A stretch of 35,163 nt of DNA from the NCBI GenBank assembly GCA_029779475.1, contig JAKPAN010000162.1, positions 1 to 35,163 on the forward strand. Direction: 5' to 3'. The stretch comes from Pseudomonadota bacterium (GTDB taxonomy: Bacteria > Pseudomonadota > Gammaproteobacteria > Xanthomonadales > Rhodanobacteraceae). Below, in pieces: positions 16,706-24,317 of this stretch (position 1 is the first letter of the stretch; every line of letters starts with the position of its first letter). The notes beneath the pieces were generated by a model. It ran no database searches. It had not been told where the DNA came from and saw nothing but the letters and a program-made list of their open reading frames with translations. Made by a program: the position numbers and the translations under genes.

Positions 16706-17806
16706 TTACCGCGCTGCCAGGAATCCCGCGATGGCGGCGCCGAAACGTGCCGTGTCGACGAGGAACGCGTCGTGTCCCTGCGGGCTGTCGAGTGCGACGA
16801 AATCGACCTCGGCGCCACCCGCGCGCAGGCCGTCGGCGATCTGCTGCTGCTGCGTGAGCGGGAACAGGATGTCGGTTTCCACGCCGATGACGAGCGCGCG
16901 TTCGACGTCGAGTCGCGCAAGTGCGGCATCGACGCTGCCGCCGCCGTGCTCGGCGAGATCGAACCAATCGCTCGCACGCGACAGGTAGAGATAGCTGTTC
17001 GGATCGAAGCCGCGCACGAAGCGCCGCGCGTGGCCGGCGAGATAGGACTCGACCTGAAATTCGAAGCCGAATGGATCGTCGTCGCGCTGATCCGAATCGA
17101 GGCGGATGCGCGCGAAGCGGCCGACCCATTCCATCGCCGAGCGATAGGTGATGACGCCGAGCTTGCGCGCGATCGACATGCCCGCTTCGGGATAGCGTTC
17201 GTCGTCGTAGCGGCCGTTGTTCCAGTTCGGGTCGAGGCGGATCGCTTCGCGTTGCAGCGAGCGGATCGCGATCGCGAACGGCTGCGCCTGAGGCGCCGTC
17301 GAAATGCTGACGTGCGTGCGCGCGCTGCCCGGGTGCTGTGCGAGCCACGCCAGTGCGGTCATGCCGCCCATCGAATTGCCGAGCAGGCAGGCGAGACGCT
17401 TGATGCCGAGGCCGCGCACGAGTTCGTAGGCGGCGTTCGCGGCGTCTTCGAGCGTGAGGTCGGGAAAGACGAGGCGATACGGCTCGCCGCTCGCCGGATT
17501 CACGTCGGCCGGCCCGGTCGAACCCTTGCAGCTGCCGAGCGTGTTCACGCAGATCACGAACCAGCGGTTCGTGTCGATCGCCTTGCCGGGTCCGACGATG
17601 TCTTCCCACCAGCCGGGCGAGGGATCTTCTGCGTTCGACGCGGCATGCGCGCTCGGCGAAAGTCCGGTGAGGATGACGATCGCGTTGCCGCGCGCAGCGT
17701 CGAGCTCGCCCCAGGTTTCGTAAGCGAGGCGTGCGCCGGCGAGTTCGCCGCCGCGTTTCATGCGGAATGGCGATGGCAACTCGAACCAGCGGCGGGCGTC
17801 GGACAT
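16706..17806 (-). CDS. metX: MetX-family O-acyltransferase (homoserine or serine)
   Basis: Codes for 366 aa, an alpha/beta-hydrolase fold enzyme. The N-terminus ELPSPFRMKRGGELAGARLA matches the family. The nucleophile is Ser145 in GNSMGG, with Asp312 (ETDILFP) and His345 (QGHDAF) completing the triad. The family activates L-homoserine for methionine or L-serine for cysteine synthesis, using acetyl-CoA or succinyl-CoA. Xanthomonad members have been assigned succinyl-CoA and serine activity. The adjacent cysteine dioxygenase fits either. The start at 17806 gives the conserved N-terminus; an open extension upstream is ignored. Confidence 0.93.
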   Translation of the reverse strand: MSDARRWFELPSPFRMKRGGELAGARLAYETWGELDAARGNAIVILTGLSPSAHAASNAEDPSPGWWEDIVGPGKAIDTNRWFVICVNTLGSCKGSTGPADVNPASGEPYRLVFPDLTLEDAANAAYELVRGLGIKRLACLLGNSMGGMTALAWLAQHPGSARTHVSISTAPQAQPFAIAIRSLQREAIRLDPNWNNGRYDDERYPEAGMSIARKLGVITYRSAMEWVGRFARIRLDSDQRDDDPFGFEFQVESYLAGHARRFVRGFDPNSYLYLSRASDWFDLAEHGGGSVDAALARLDVERALVIGVETDILFPLTQQQQIADGLRAGGAEVDFVALDSPQGHDAFLVDTARFGAAIAGFLAAR

Positions 17807-17843
17807 GCGGAATCGGTGCGTGGCGGGGATGGGCAATGTAGCG

Positions 17844-17890
17844 GGCGCGTCGTGACGCGCCAAGTCGCGCGTGCGAGTGCGTGCGCGACT
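17844..17890 (-). terminator. Two consecutive hairpins between the DUF4153 gene and metX
   Basis: AGTCGCGC/GCGCGACT (17863-17870 and 17883-17890, 12-base loop) and GGCGCGTC/GACGCGCC (17844-17851 and 17854-17861) are both perfect 8-bp stems. They lie just after the DUF4153 stop on the minus strand and end 37 bases before the metX start. No U tract follows, so they may be a weak terminator, an attenuator or an mRNA-stability element. Confidence 0.4.
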
Positions 17891-17903
17891 GCGTCCGTGC
17901 GTG

Positions 17904-19679
17904 TCAGTGCGGAACGGATGTCTGATCCGCGACCTTGAGATCGGGCCAGCGTTTCGGCGCGGGCGTGATTTCGCCATTGCGCAACGCAGTGGCGACATCG
18001 GCTTTGTCGTTGCTGCCCGACACGTACCAGTTGAAGCGCGCAACGGCATGCCACGCGCCGCTGCCACGATCCCACAGCTGGCATGCCGGCATGTTCGGGT
18101 TGTCGAGATTGCACAGCAGCGCATCGACCGAACCGTCGCCATCGACGTCCTTCGCGATGTAGACGCAGTCATTGTCCGTCTGCCGGCATTCCGTGGTCGT
18201 GATATCCGCGGCGAGCACGGCTTGCAGCAGCGGCGCATCCGGCGTGGGCGAATTCGCAGCCGGGCGCACGATCGTCGCGATCTGCTCGACTGTCGTCGCC
18301 GCGTACTCGTGTTTTTCCTCAGGATCGCGCCACGCGTAACGCTGCGTGCGCTTGAGCGTCTTGTCGAGTTTCTCGGCAAGTTTCGCATCCGCCTTCACCT
18401 TCGCATCGTCCTTCAGCGCCAGCGCGGCGAGATAGCCGCGCCGACCGCTGTCGAAACGCAGGTGATCGAGGTCGAGATGCGACGTCTCCGTGCGACCGTC
18501 GCGCCAGCGTGCGAGCTGATCGTTGACGGCGAGCCGGTGCGGATCGAGCAGTGGCGAATTCGAAGCGGCGATCAGCGCGATCACGACCAGCGACAGGGCG
18601 ATGTTGACCTTGCCGAGCGGCGCCAGCCACGCGCCCGTGCGGCGCACGACCGCATACGCGTAGCCGCACGCATATGCGGCGAGCACGACGCTCGCCAGCG
18701 TCGCCCACCAGCGTTCCTGCGTCCAACCGTATTGCTCGATGCGCAAATGCAGTGCGTACAGCGCGATCGCAGCGAAAGTCGGCAGCGTCAGCAGGCCAGC
18801 GTCGATCACGCGGCGCAGCCACGCCGGATAGGGCGCCTCGTTGGCACCGTCCTGATGCACCGCGTTGGCGAACACGATCGTCGTCGCGACCAGCCACAAC
18901 AGGATCGCCGCCGCATGGCGCGTTTTCCACAGCGGATCGAGTCCGGTGAAGACGAGGCTGATCGCGAACAGCGCGGCGATGAAGGCGATCAGCGGCAGCA
19001 GGCCCGTGAACACCGCGAGCACGATCTGCCGCGCGATGCGGATCGGTTTTTCCTGCGTGCGTGCGATGAGGACGCCGAGGCCGGCCATGCCGCCTGTGGC
19101 GAGATAGACGAACGCGGGTTCGCGAAAAAGGTCGCGGAAGAAGTCGATCTTCACCAGCGCGAACAGCTCCGCCCACAGTTGCAACACGGCCCAGCAGATG
19201 CCGACGAAGGCGAGCGTGAGTGCAAGCGTCAGTGCGTTCTGCCACGCGTGTTCGAACAGTTCCGCATATGGCGCGCGCCAGCGCCCATGTTCGATCCGGC
19301 ATTGCAACCACGGCAGCGCGATGAACAGCGCGAGCGTCGTCGTCGCGCCGTATGGCCCGAGCACTTCGCTGCTGCGCAAACCCGGCGCGCCGGTCGCGCT
19401 CCACATCGCCCACGCGGCGAGCAGCGCGAGCGCGACGCCGACGATCGCGATGTTCTGCCAGTAGCGCGCATCGCGCAGGTGCACGACGGTCAGTGTCATC
19501 ACGCTCGGCACGCCGAGCACGAGCGTGTACCAGCCGATGCAGCCGCCGAGTTCCGAGAATGGCCAGACGCGATGCGTTTGGCCGGTCTGCGCAAGCCAGA
19601 GCAATAGCCCTTGCAGCAACGCGATCAGGACGATGAAACCACGCGTCTCGCGCGACAGCGAATCCGGATTCGACGACAT
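17904..19679 (-). CDS. DUF4153 multi-pass membrane protein with Ca-loop-like tail
   Basis: Codes for 591 aa. The first roughly 370 residues contain about ten hydrophobic helices in the DUF4153 arrangement (for example LPLIAFIAALFAISLVFTGL). After the last helix a non-membrane region of about 200 residues follows. That region holds DVDGDGSVD (511-519), which has the spacing of an EF-hand or dockerin-type calcium loop, with several Cys nearby. The start is the ATG at 19679 with GGAG 9 bases upstream; Met codons further up lack this. DUF4153 has no assigned biochemical role. It is divergent from the lipid operon that starts at 19876. Confidence 0.85.
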   Translation of the reverse strand: MSSNPDSLSRETRGFIVLIALLQGLLLWLAQTGQTHRVWPFSELGGCIGWYTLVLGVPSVMTLTVVHLRDARYWQNIAIVGVALALLAAWAMWSATGAPGLRSSEVLGPYGATTTLALFIALPWLQCRIEHGRWRAPYAELFEHAWQNALTLALTLAFVGICWAVLQLWAELFALVKIDFFRDLFREPAFVYLATGGMAGLGVLIARTQEKPIRIARQIVLAVFTGLLPLIAFIAALFAISLVFTGLDPLWKTRHAAAILLWLVATTIVFANAVHQDGANEAPYPAWLRRVIDAGLLTLPTFAAIALYALHLRIEQYGWTQERWWATLASVVLAAYACGYAYAVVRRTGAWLAPLGKVNIALSLVVIALIAASNSPLLDPHRLAVNDQLARWRDGRTETSHLDLDHLRFDSGRRGYLAALALKDDAKVKADAKLAEKLDKTLKRTQRYAWRDPEEKHEYAATTVEQIATIVRPAANSPTPDAPLLQAVLAADITTTECRQTDNDCVYIAKDVDGDGSVDALLCNLDNPNMPACQLWDRGSGAWHAVARFNWYVSGSNDKADVATALRNGEITPAPKRWPDLKVADQTSVPH

Positions 19680-19833
19680 GTCCCGCTCCATGTGAGATTC
19701 GGCAACCGCTGCATCTTGCCACGGCGCGTGGATTTTCCCGGGCGTCGACAGGGCCGTTTCGGGGCAGCGCATGGCGCGATCGCGATGGCCGCGGGTCCGC
19801 CGCGATCGACGCGGGCGCGAGCGATCCGGCGTC

Positions 19834-19842
19834 TGCTATGTT
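19834..19842 (+). promoter_or_regulatory. Extended -10 (TGC-TATGTT) for the lipid operon
   Basis: TGC followed by TATGTT lies 33 bases before the GTG of the CDP-alcohol phosphatidyltransferase gene in the 196-base divergent gap. The extended TGn partly offsets the lack of a clear -35. Confidence 0.45.
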
Positions 19843-19875
19843 GGCGCGCAGGGTGGCGGGAAGACGGGGAGTCGC

Positions 19876-20490
19876 GTGCCGAGCATCTATCAACTCAAGC
19901 CGGCGTTTCAGGGGCTGTTGCGCCCGCTCGTGCGCGCGCTCGCGCGCATGGGCGTGACGGCGAATCAGGTCACGATCGCCGCCGTCGTGCTATGCGTCGC
20001 GGTCGGCATCGCGATCGGCACGGTCGACGATCCGCGCGTCCTCCTGCTGTTGCCGGTCGCGCTGTTCGCGCGCATGGCGCTCAACGCGATCGACGGCATG
20101 CTCGCGCGCGAACACGCGCAACAGTCGAAACTTGGGGCGGTCCTCAACGAACTCGGCGACGTCGTCGGCGACGCCGCGATGTATCTGCCGCTTGCGCTGC
20201 GGCCTGGCTTTCCGGCCGCGGCGATCGTCGTCTTCGTGCTGCTCGGCGTCGTCGCCGAGATGACCGGCGTGATCGGCGTGCAGATCGGCGCGAGCCGCCG
20301 CTACGACGGGCCGTTCGGCAAGAGCGACCGCGCGTTCGCGATCGGCGCGATCGGCTTGCTGACCGGCTCTGGCGTGGCCGCGGGTGCTTGGCTCGCGTGG
20401 TTGCTGTGGGCGATGGCCCTGTTGTCGGCGTTGACGGTAATCCATCGTGCGCGTCGTGCGCTCGTCGAACTGCGCGAAGGAAAGGCATGA
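19876..20490 (+). CDS. CDP-alcohol phosphatidyltransferase, YnbA-like, with Asn substitutions in the motif
   Basis: Codes for 204 aa with several membrane helices. The motif region reads NAIDGMLAREHAQQSKLGAV and then LNELGD. The family motif is DxxDGxxAR(x8)GxxxDxxxD. Here the first and third Asp are Asn (Asn70 and Asn91), while Asp73 and Asp95 remain. The overall pattern (FARMALNAIDGMLARE, YDGPFGKSDRA) recalls E. coli YnbA, which I believe shares these changes. The GTG at 19876 is chosen because GGGGAG precedes it and the conserved YQLKPAFQGLLRP follows. It overlaps the next gene by 4 bases. Lipid product unknown. Confidence 0.88.
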   Translation: MPSIYQLKPAFQGLLRPLVRALARMGVTANQVTIAAVVLCVAVGIAIGTVDDPRVLLLLPVALFARMALNAIDGMLAREHAQQSKLGAVLNELGDVVGDAAMYLPLALRPGFPAAAIVVFVLLGVVAEMTGVIGVQIGASRRYDGPFGKSDRAFAIGAIGLLTGSGVAAGAWLAWLLWAMALLSALTVIHRARRALVELREGKA

Positions 20491-21434
20491 ACGCACTGCA
20501 TCTGTGGATTCCGCCGAACGTGCTCTGGGTACTCGGCGCGATCGTCGCCGTACTCGCCGTCGCGACGGGCATCGTCGCCGTCATGCAGCGTGGCGACAGC
20601 ACGGGCAAGCATGCCGAACTCGCCGCGCGCGTGAAGTCGTGGTGGGTGCTCGTCGCGATCTTCGCGATCGCGATTTCATTCCGGCGCGGCATCGCGATCG
20701 CATTCTTCGCGTTGCTCTCGTTCCTCGCGCTCAAGGAGTACCTGTCGCTGATCCCCACTCGTCGCGCGGATCGGCGGGTACTGTTCTGGGCCTATCTGTG
20801 CGTGCCGCTGCAGTACTGGTGGGTGTGGAAGCAGTGGTATCACATGTTCCTCATCTTCATTCCGGTGTGGGCGTTCCTGTTCATCGCGATGCGCATGGTG
20901 TTGCGCGGCGAGACGAAGGACTTCCTGCGCGCGGCGGGCACGATCCACTGGGGCCTGATGACGATGGTGTTCGGCCTGAGCCATCTCGCTTATCTGCTCG
21001 TGCTGCCCGACGGCTCGAACGTGCCCGCGCACGGCGCCGCGCTGCTGCTGTTCGTCGTGCTGCTCACCGAGCTCAACGACGTGCTGCAGTACGTCTGGGG
21101 CCGCACGCTTGGCAGGCACAAGGTCATCGAGAGCGTGAGTCCCAAGAAGACGGTCGAAGGTCTCGTCGGCGGCGCGCTGTCGACGACAGCGGTCACGGTC
21201 GCGATCGCGCCGCTGCTGACGCCGCTCACGTTCACCGATTCGATCGCGGTCGGGCTCATGATCGGCTTCGGCGGTTTCATCGGCGACGTGACGATCTCCG
21301 CGGTCAAACGCGACATCGGCGTCAAGGATTCCGGTGCCTTGATCCCGGGCCACGGCGGCATCCTCGATCGCATCGACAGCCTGCTGTTCACGGCGCCGTT
21401 GTTCTTCCACTTCATGAAGTATTTCTACTTCTGA
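20487..21434 (+). CDS. Phosphatidate cytidylyltransferase-like protein (CdsA family, YnbB-like)
   Basis: Codes for 315 aa with about eight membrane helices. CdsA enzymes make CDP-diacylglycerol from phosphatidate and CTP. The C-terminal signature is complete: SAVKRDIGVKDSGALIPGHG followed by GILDRID. The ATG overlaps the previous stop (ATGA) and its own stop overlaps the next start (TGATG), so all three lipid genes are coupled. Whether it is the main CdsA of the cell or a specialised paralogue is unclear. Its place beside a YnbA-like enzyme suggests a specialised one. Confidence 0.92.
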   Translation: MNALHLWIPPNVLWVLGAIVAVLAVATGIVAVMQRGDSTGKHAELAARVKSWWVLVAIFAIAISFRRGIAIAFFALLSFLALKEYLSLIPTRRADRRVLFWAYLCVPLQYWWVWKQWYHMFLIFIPVWAFLFIAMRMVLRGETKDFLRAAGTIHWGLMTMVFGLSHLAYLLVLPDGSNVPAHGAALLLFVVLLTELNDVLQYVWGRTLGRHKVIESVSPKKTVEGLVGGALSTTAVTVAIAPLLTPLTFTDSIAVGLMIGFGGFIGDVTISAVKRDIGVKDSGALIPGHGGILDRIDSLLFTAPLFFHFMKYFYF

Positions 21435-22075
21435 TGGGCGCCCTGCTGCGGTTCCTCTTCTATGGCGTGATCGTGCGTCTCGTCGTGCTGTTCGTGCTCG
21501 GACTCAACGTGCGCCATCGCGAACGCTTGCCGTCGAAAGGGCCGGCGATCCTCGCCGCGAACCACAACAGCCATCTCGATGCGATGGCACTGATCAGCCT
21601 GCTGCCTTTGCGCCTGCTGCCGCGCGTGCGGCCTGTCGCGGCGGCGGATTATTTCCTGCGCAACAAGCTGCTCGCATGGTTTGCGCTCAACGTGGTCGGC
21701 ATCGTGCCGCTCAATCGCCAGCGCCAGCACGTGCATGACGACTTGCTCGCGCCGGTCGCGGCCGCGCTCGAACGCGGCGATATCCTGGTCTTTTTCCCGG
21801 AAGGTTCGCGGGGCGCGCCCGAGCAACTTGCCGAATTCAAGAGCGGCCTCGCGCGCGTCGCCGAGCGCCGTCCCGACGTGCCGGTGATTCCGGTTTACAC
21901 CTATGGGCTCGGCAAGGCGCTGCCGAAAGGCGAGTGGATGATCGTGCCGTTCTTCGTCGACATCTTCGTCGGCGAGGCGTTGCGTTTCGACGGCGACCGC
22001 GCCGCATACATGGCGCGCTACCGAGACGCGATGGCCGCGCTCGCCGCCGAGGAAAAGCACGCGGACTGGAGTTGA
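21434..22075 (+). CDS. 1-acylglycerol-3-phosphate acyltransferase-like protein (PlsC family)
   Basis: Codes for 213 aa. The catalytic HX4D motif is His44 to Asp49 (NHNSHLD) and the substrate-binding motif is FPEGSRG (121-127). An N-terminal hydrophobic helix anchors it to the inner membrane. It transfers an acyl chain to lysophosphatidate, giving phosphatidate, the substrate of the CdsA-like gene before it. The three-gene order therefore gives acylation, CDP activation and head-group transfer. It is the last gene of the operon; it converges with ccmI, only 24 bases away. Confidence 0.93.
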   Translation: MGALLRFLFYGVIVRLVVLFVLGLNVRHRERLPSKGPAILAANHNSHLDAMALISLLPLRLLPRVRPVAAADYFLRNKLLAWFALNVVGIVPLNRQRQHVHDDLLAPVAAALERGDILVFFPEGSRGAPEQLAEFKSGLARVAERRPDVPVIPVYTYGLGKALPKGEWMIVPFFVDIFVGEALRFDGDRAAYMARYRDAMAALAAEEKHADWS

Positions 22076-22099
22076 TCGCGCTGGAGCGGATCGCGGCGC

Positions 22100-23338
22100 T
22101 CAGGGCACCTGCTGGTCGATCGCCAGTTCGATCGGCTCGCTGCGATGCACGTCGAGCGGCGCGGACAGCGTTTGCATATCGCCGCTATTCGGCAGCGCAT
22201 TGCCGGACTTGGAAATGCGCGCGCCGACGACAACCTGCGGGAACATCGACAATTTCATCGTCGGCATCATGCCCATGCTGTCGTCGAGCGTGACGGTGAG
22301 CGGCAGTTGCGATGCCTTGAGGCGCTGGATCGCGAGCGGCATCGGCGGCCCGCTCGCGGCCCGCGCGAACACGAACAACGTCGCCGACGGATCGAGTTGC
22401 GCGGCGAATTTCGGATCGAGGCGCACCTGCACGGTGAGCTTGGCCGAATGCGCCGCATCGCCCGCCGCGGTGGCTGGCGATGCGGATTCGTCCGATGCGG
22501 ACGACTGCGGCGCGGCGTCCGCGACATCGACCGGCGGCGCCTTGCCGTCGCGGCGCGCCTGCGCATCGGCGATCTGCTTGCGCACGCTCGCGGCAACGTC
22601 TGCATTGTCGGCGACGAGCGGCAGCAGCGTGTTCCAGCGCGCGATCGCGGCGTCGTAATGCGCGGCCTGATAGTCGCTGATGCCGAGCAGCCACAACGCA
22701 CGCTGGTTGTCGGCTTCCTTGGCGATCACGCCCTCAAGCAGCTTGCGGGATTCACCGTCGATGCGATGGTCGGGCGCGTCGAGCGCGAGCGCCTGCGCGT
22801 ACTCGACCGTGAGCGCGGTGTCGTCGCCGGCAAGCTCGTGCGCGCGGCGCAACGCAGCGAGGGCCTCTTTGGCTTGCCCCGTCGCCGTATAGGCGCGGCC
22901 GAGCAGCGCCCAGCCTTGCGCATCGCCGGGTTGTTGTTTGAGTCGCGCGGCAAGTGCGGTGATGGCCTGTTGCATGTCCGCCGCGCTCGCGTGCGCGGCG
23001 GGCTCATCCGCGGCGGCGGCCGTCGGTGCGTCGATCGCCTGCGGCGCGCCGACGAGTCGATACAGCGTCAGCGCGACGGCAGGCACGAAGAACGCGGTCA
23101 GAACGATCGCGGCAAGGGCAGGCTTCGCGCGCGGCGCATCGGGCGAAGCGCTTTCGAGCAGGGCGCGTTTGCGCGCGTATTCGTCGGCGTCGACGACGCC
23201 GGCATCGCGTGCGGCGTCGAGCGCACGCAGGCGTTCGGCGACGGGATTGGACGCGCGCTGATGGCGCAGCAAGGGCAGCAGCACGAAGGCCAGCGCGGCC
23301 ATGATCATCAGCGCCGCGCAAGCAAGGAAAAGGGTCAT
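22100..23338 (-). CDS. ccmI: Cytochrome c maturation factor CcmI
   Basis: Codes for 412 aa. It begins with a membrane helix and basic loop (MTLFLACAALMIMAALAFVL, then LLRHQRASNP), and a second helix lies near residues 78-97. TPR repeats follow (ALAARLKQQPGDAQGWALLG and further repeats to about residue 260). A C-terminal periplasmic beta-rich domain ends the protein (LFVFARAASGPPMPLAI). CcmI presents apocytochrome c to the CcmFH heme ligation complex. It shares one base with ccmH (TAATG). It is the last of four tightly packed genes. Confidence 0.93.
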   Translation of the reverse strand: MTLFLACAALMIMAALAFVLLPLLRHQRASNPVAERLRALDAARDAGVVDADEYARKRALLESASPDAPRAKPALAAIVLTAFFVPAVALTLYRLVGAPQAIDAPTAAAADEPAAHASAADMQQAITALAARLKQQPGDAQGWALLGRAYTATGQAKEALAALRRAHELAGDDTALTVEYAQALALDAPDHRIDGESRKLLEGVIAKEADNQRALWLLGISDYQAAHYDAAIARWNTLLPLVADNADVAASVRKQIADAQARRDGKAPPVDVADAAPQSSASDESASPATAAGDAAHSAKLTVQVRLDPKFAAQLDPSATLFVFARAASGPPMPLAIQRLKASQLPLTVTLDDSMGMMPTMKLSMFPQVVVGARISKSGNALPNSGDMQTLSAPLDVHRSEPIELAIDQQVP

Positions 23339-23775
23339 TACCAGTCGTCCTCGGAAGTGGGCGCGGGCGTGTTCGCGGGTTGCGCGGCCGTGCGGCGGCG
23401 GATCGTCGCAAAGAGCGCGCCGCCGCCGACGAGCAGGATCAACGCGGGGCCGAACCAGAGCAGCCACGTCGCACCACGCAGCGGCGGATCGTAAAGCACG
23501 AAATCGCTGTAGCGCGCAGTCAGCCACTGCTTGATCTCGGCGTCACTCTTGCCGGCGCGCATCTGTTCGAACACGTCGCGGCGCAGGTCGGCGGCGAGCG
23601 GCGCGCTCGAATCGTTGAGGCTTTCGTTCTGGCAGACGAGGCAGCGCAGCTGCTTGGTGAGGTTCTGGAAGCGCACCTCTTCGGCGCGATCCTTGAACGG
23701 CAGCGGGTCGACGGCGGCGAGCGCGGCGGTGCACAGCGCAAACGAAAGCAGCGTGGCCGTGAAGAGCTTTCTCAT
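23338..23775 (-). CDS. ccmH: Cytochrome c maturation protein CcmH
   Basis: Codes for 145 aa. A signal peptide is followed by the redox motif LRCLVCQN (Cys45 and Cys48), which reduces or resolves the apocytochrome CXXCH disulfide. A C-terminal membrane helix (WLLWFGPALILLVGGGALFA) anchors it. This is the short CcmH form, with CcmI encoded separately. It overlaps ccmG by 4 bases and ccmI by 1 base. Confidence 0.96.
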   Translation of the reverse strand: MRKLFTATLLSFALCTAALAAVDPLPFKDRAEEVRFQNLTKQLRCLVCQNESLNDSSAPLAADLRRDVFEQMRAGKSDAEIKQWLTARYSDFVLYDPPLRGATWLLWFGPALILLVGGGALFATIRRRTAAQPANTPAPTSEDDW

Positions 23776-24317
23776 CGCTGCGCTCCCTTCTTCGCCGCGA
23801 TGCGCGGCAGCAGTTGGGTCGCGATGACTTCCGGCGTGATCGGGCTGATGTACTTGTAGCGGATGACGCCGTCGGCATCGACGAGGAAGGTCTCCGGCGC
23901 GCCAGTCACGCCGAAGTCGATGGCGACGTTGCCGGGCAAGTCGGCGATGACGACGTCGTACGGATTGCCATATTGCGCGAGCCAGCGCTTCGCGTCGTCG
24001 GCTTCGTCCTTGTAGTCGAAGCCGACGAGCTTGATGCCGAGGCGCTTGCCTTCCTGCATGAGGATCGGGTGTTCGTCGCGGCATGCGAAGCACCAGCTCG
24101 CGAATACGTTGAGCAAGTACGGCTGGCCGGCGAGATCCTTGCTGCCGAACGATGTCGCGGGATCGTCGAGCAGCGGCAGCGCGAACGCCGGCGCGGGTTT
24201 GCCGATCAGCGGCGACGGCACTTCTCGCAGGTCGTGCGTGCTGCTCCACCAGATGCCGAAGCCGAGCAGGGCGAGCACGAGCACGAAACCGGTGAATGGC
24301 AACAGGCGCGCGTTCAT
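23772..24317 (-). CDS. ccmG: Thiol:disulfide interchange protein CcmG/DsbE
   Basis: Codes for 181 aa. An N-terminal membrane anchor (residues 7-24) is followed by a thioredoxin fold. The active site is WCFAC (75-79), with the usual CcmG acidic context RDEHP after it. The cis-Pro loop is in GVTGAPETFLVD. CcmG keeps the heme-binding cysteines of apocytochromes reduced in the periplasm. It overlaps the ccmF stop and the ccmH start by 4 bases each. Confidence 0.96.
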   Translation of the reverse strand: MNARLLPFTGFVLVLALLGFGIWWSSTHDLREVPSPLIGKPAPAFALPLLDDPATSFGSKDLAGQPYLLNVFASWCFACRDEHPILMQEGKRLGIKLVGFDYKDEADDAKRWLAQYGNPYDVVIADLPGNVAIDFGVTGAPETFLVDADGVIRYKYISPITPEVIATQLLPRIAAKKGAQR

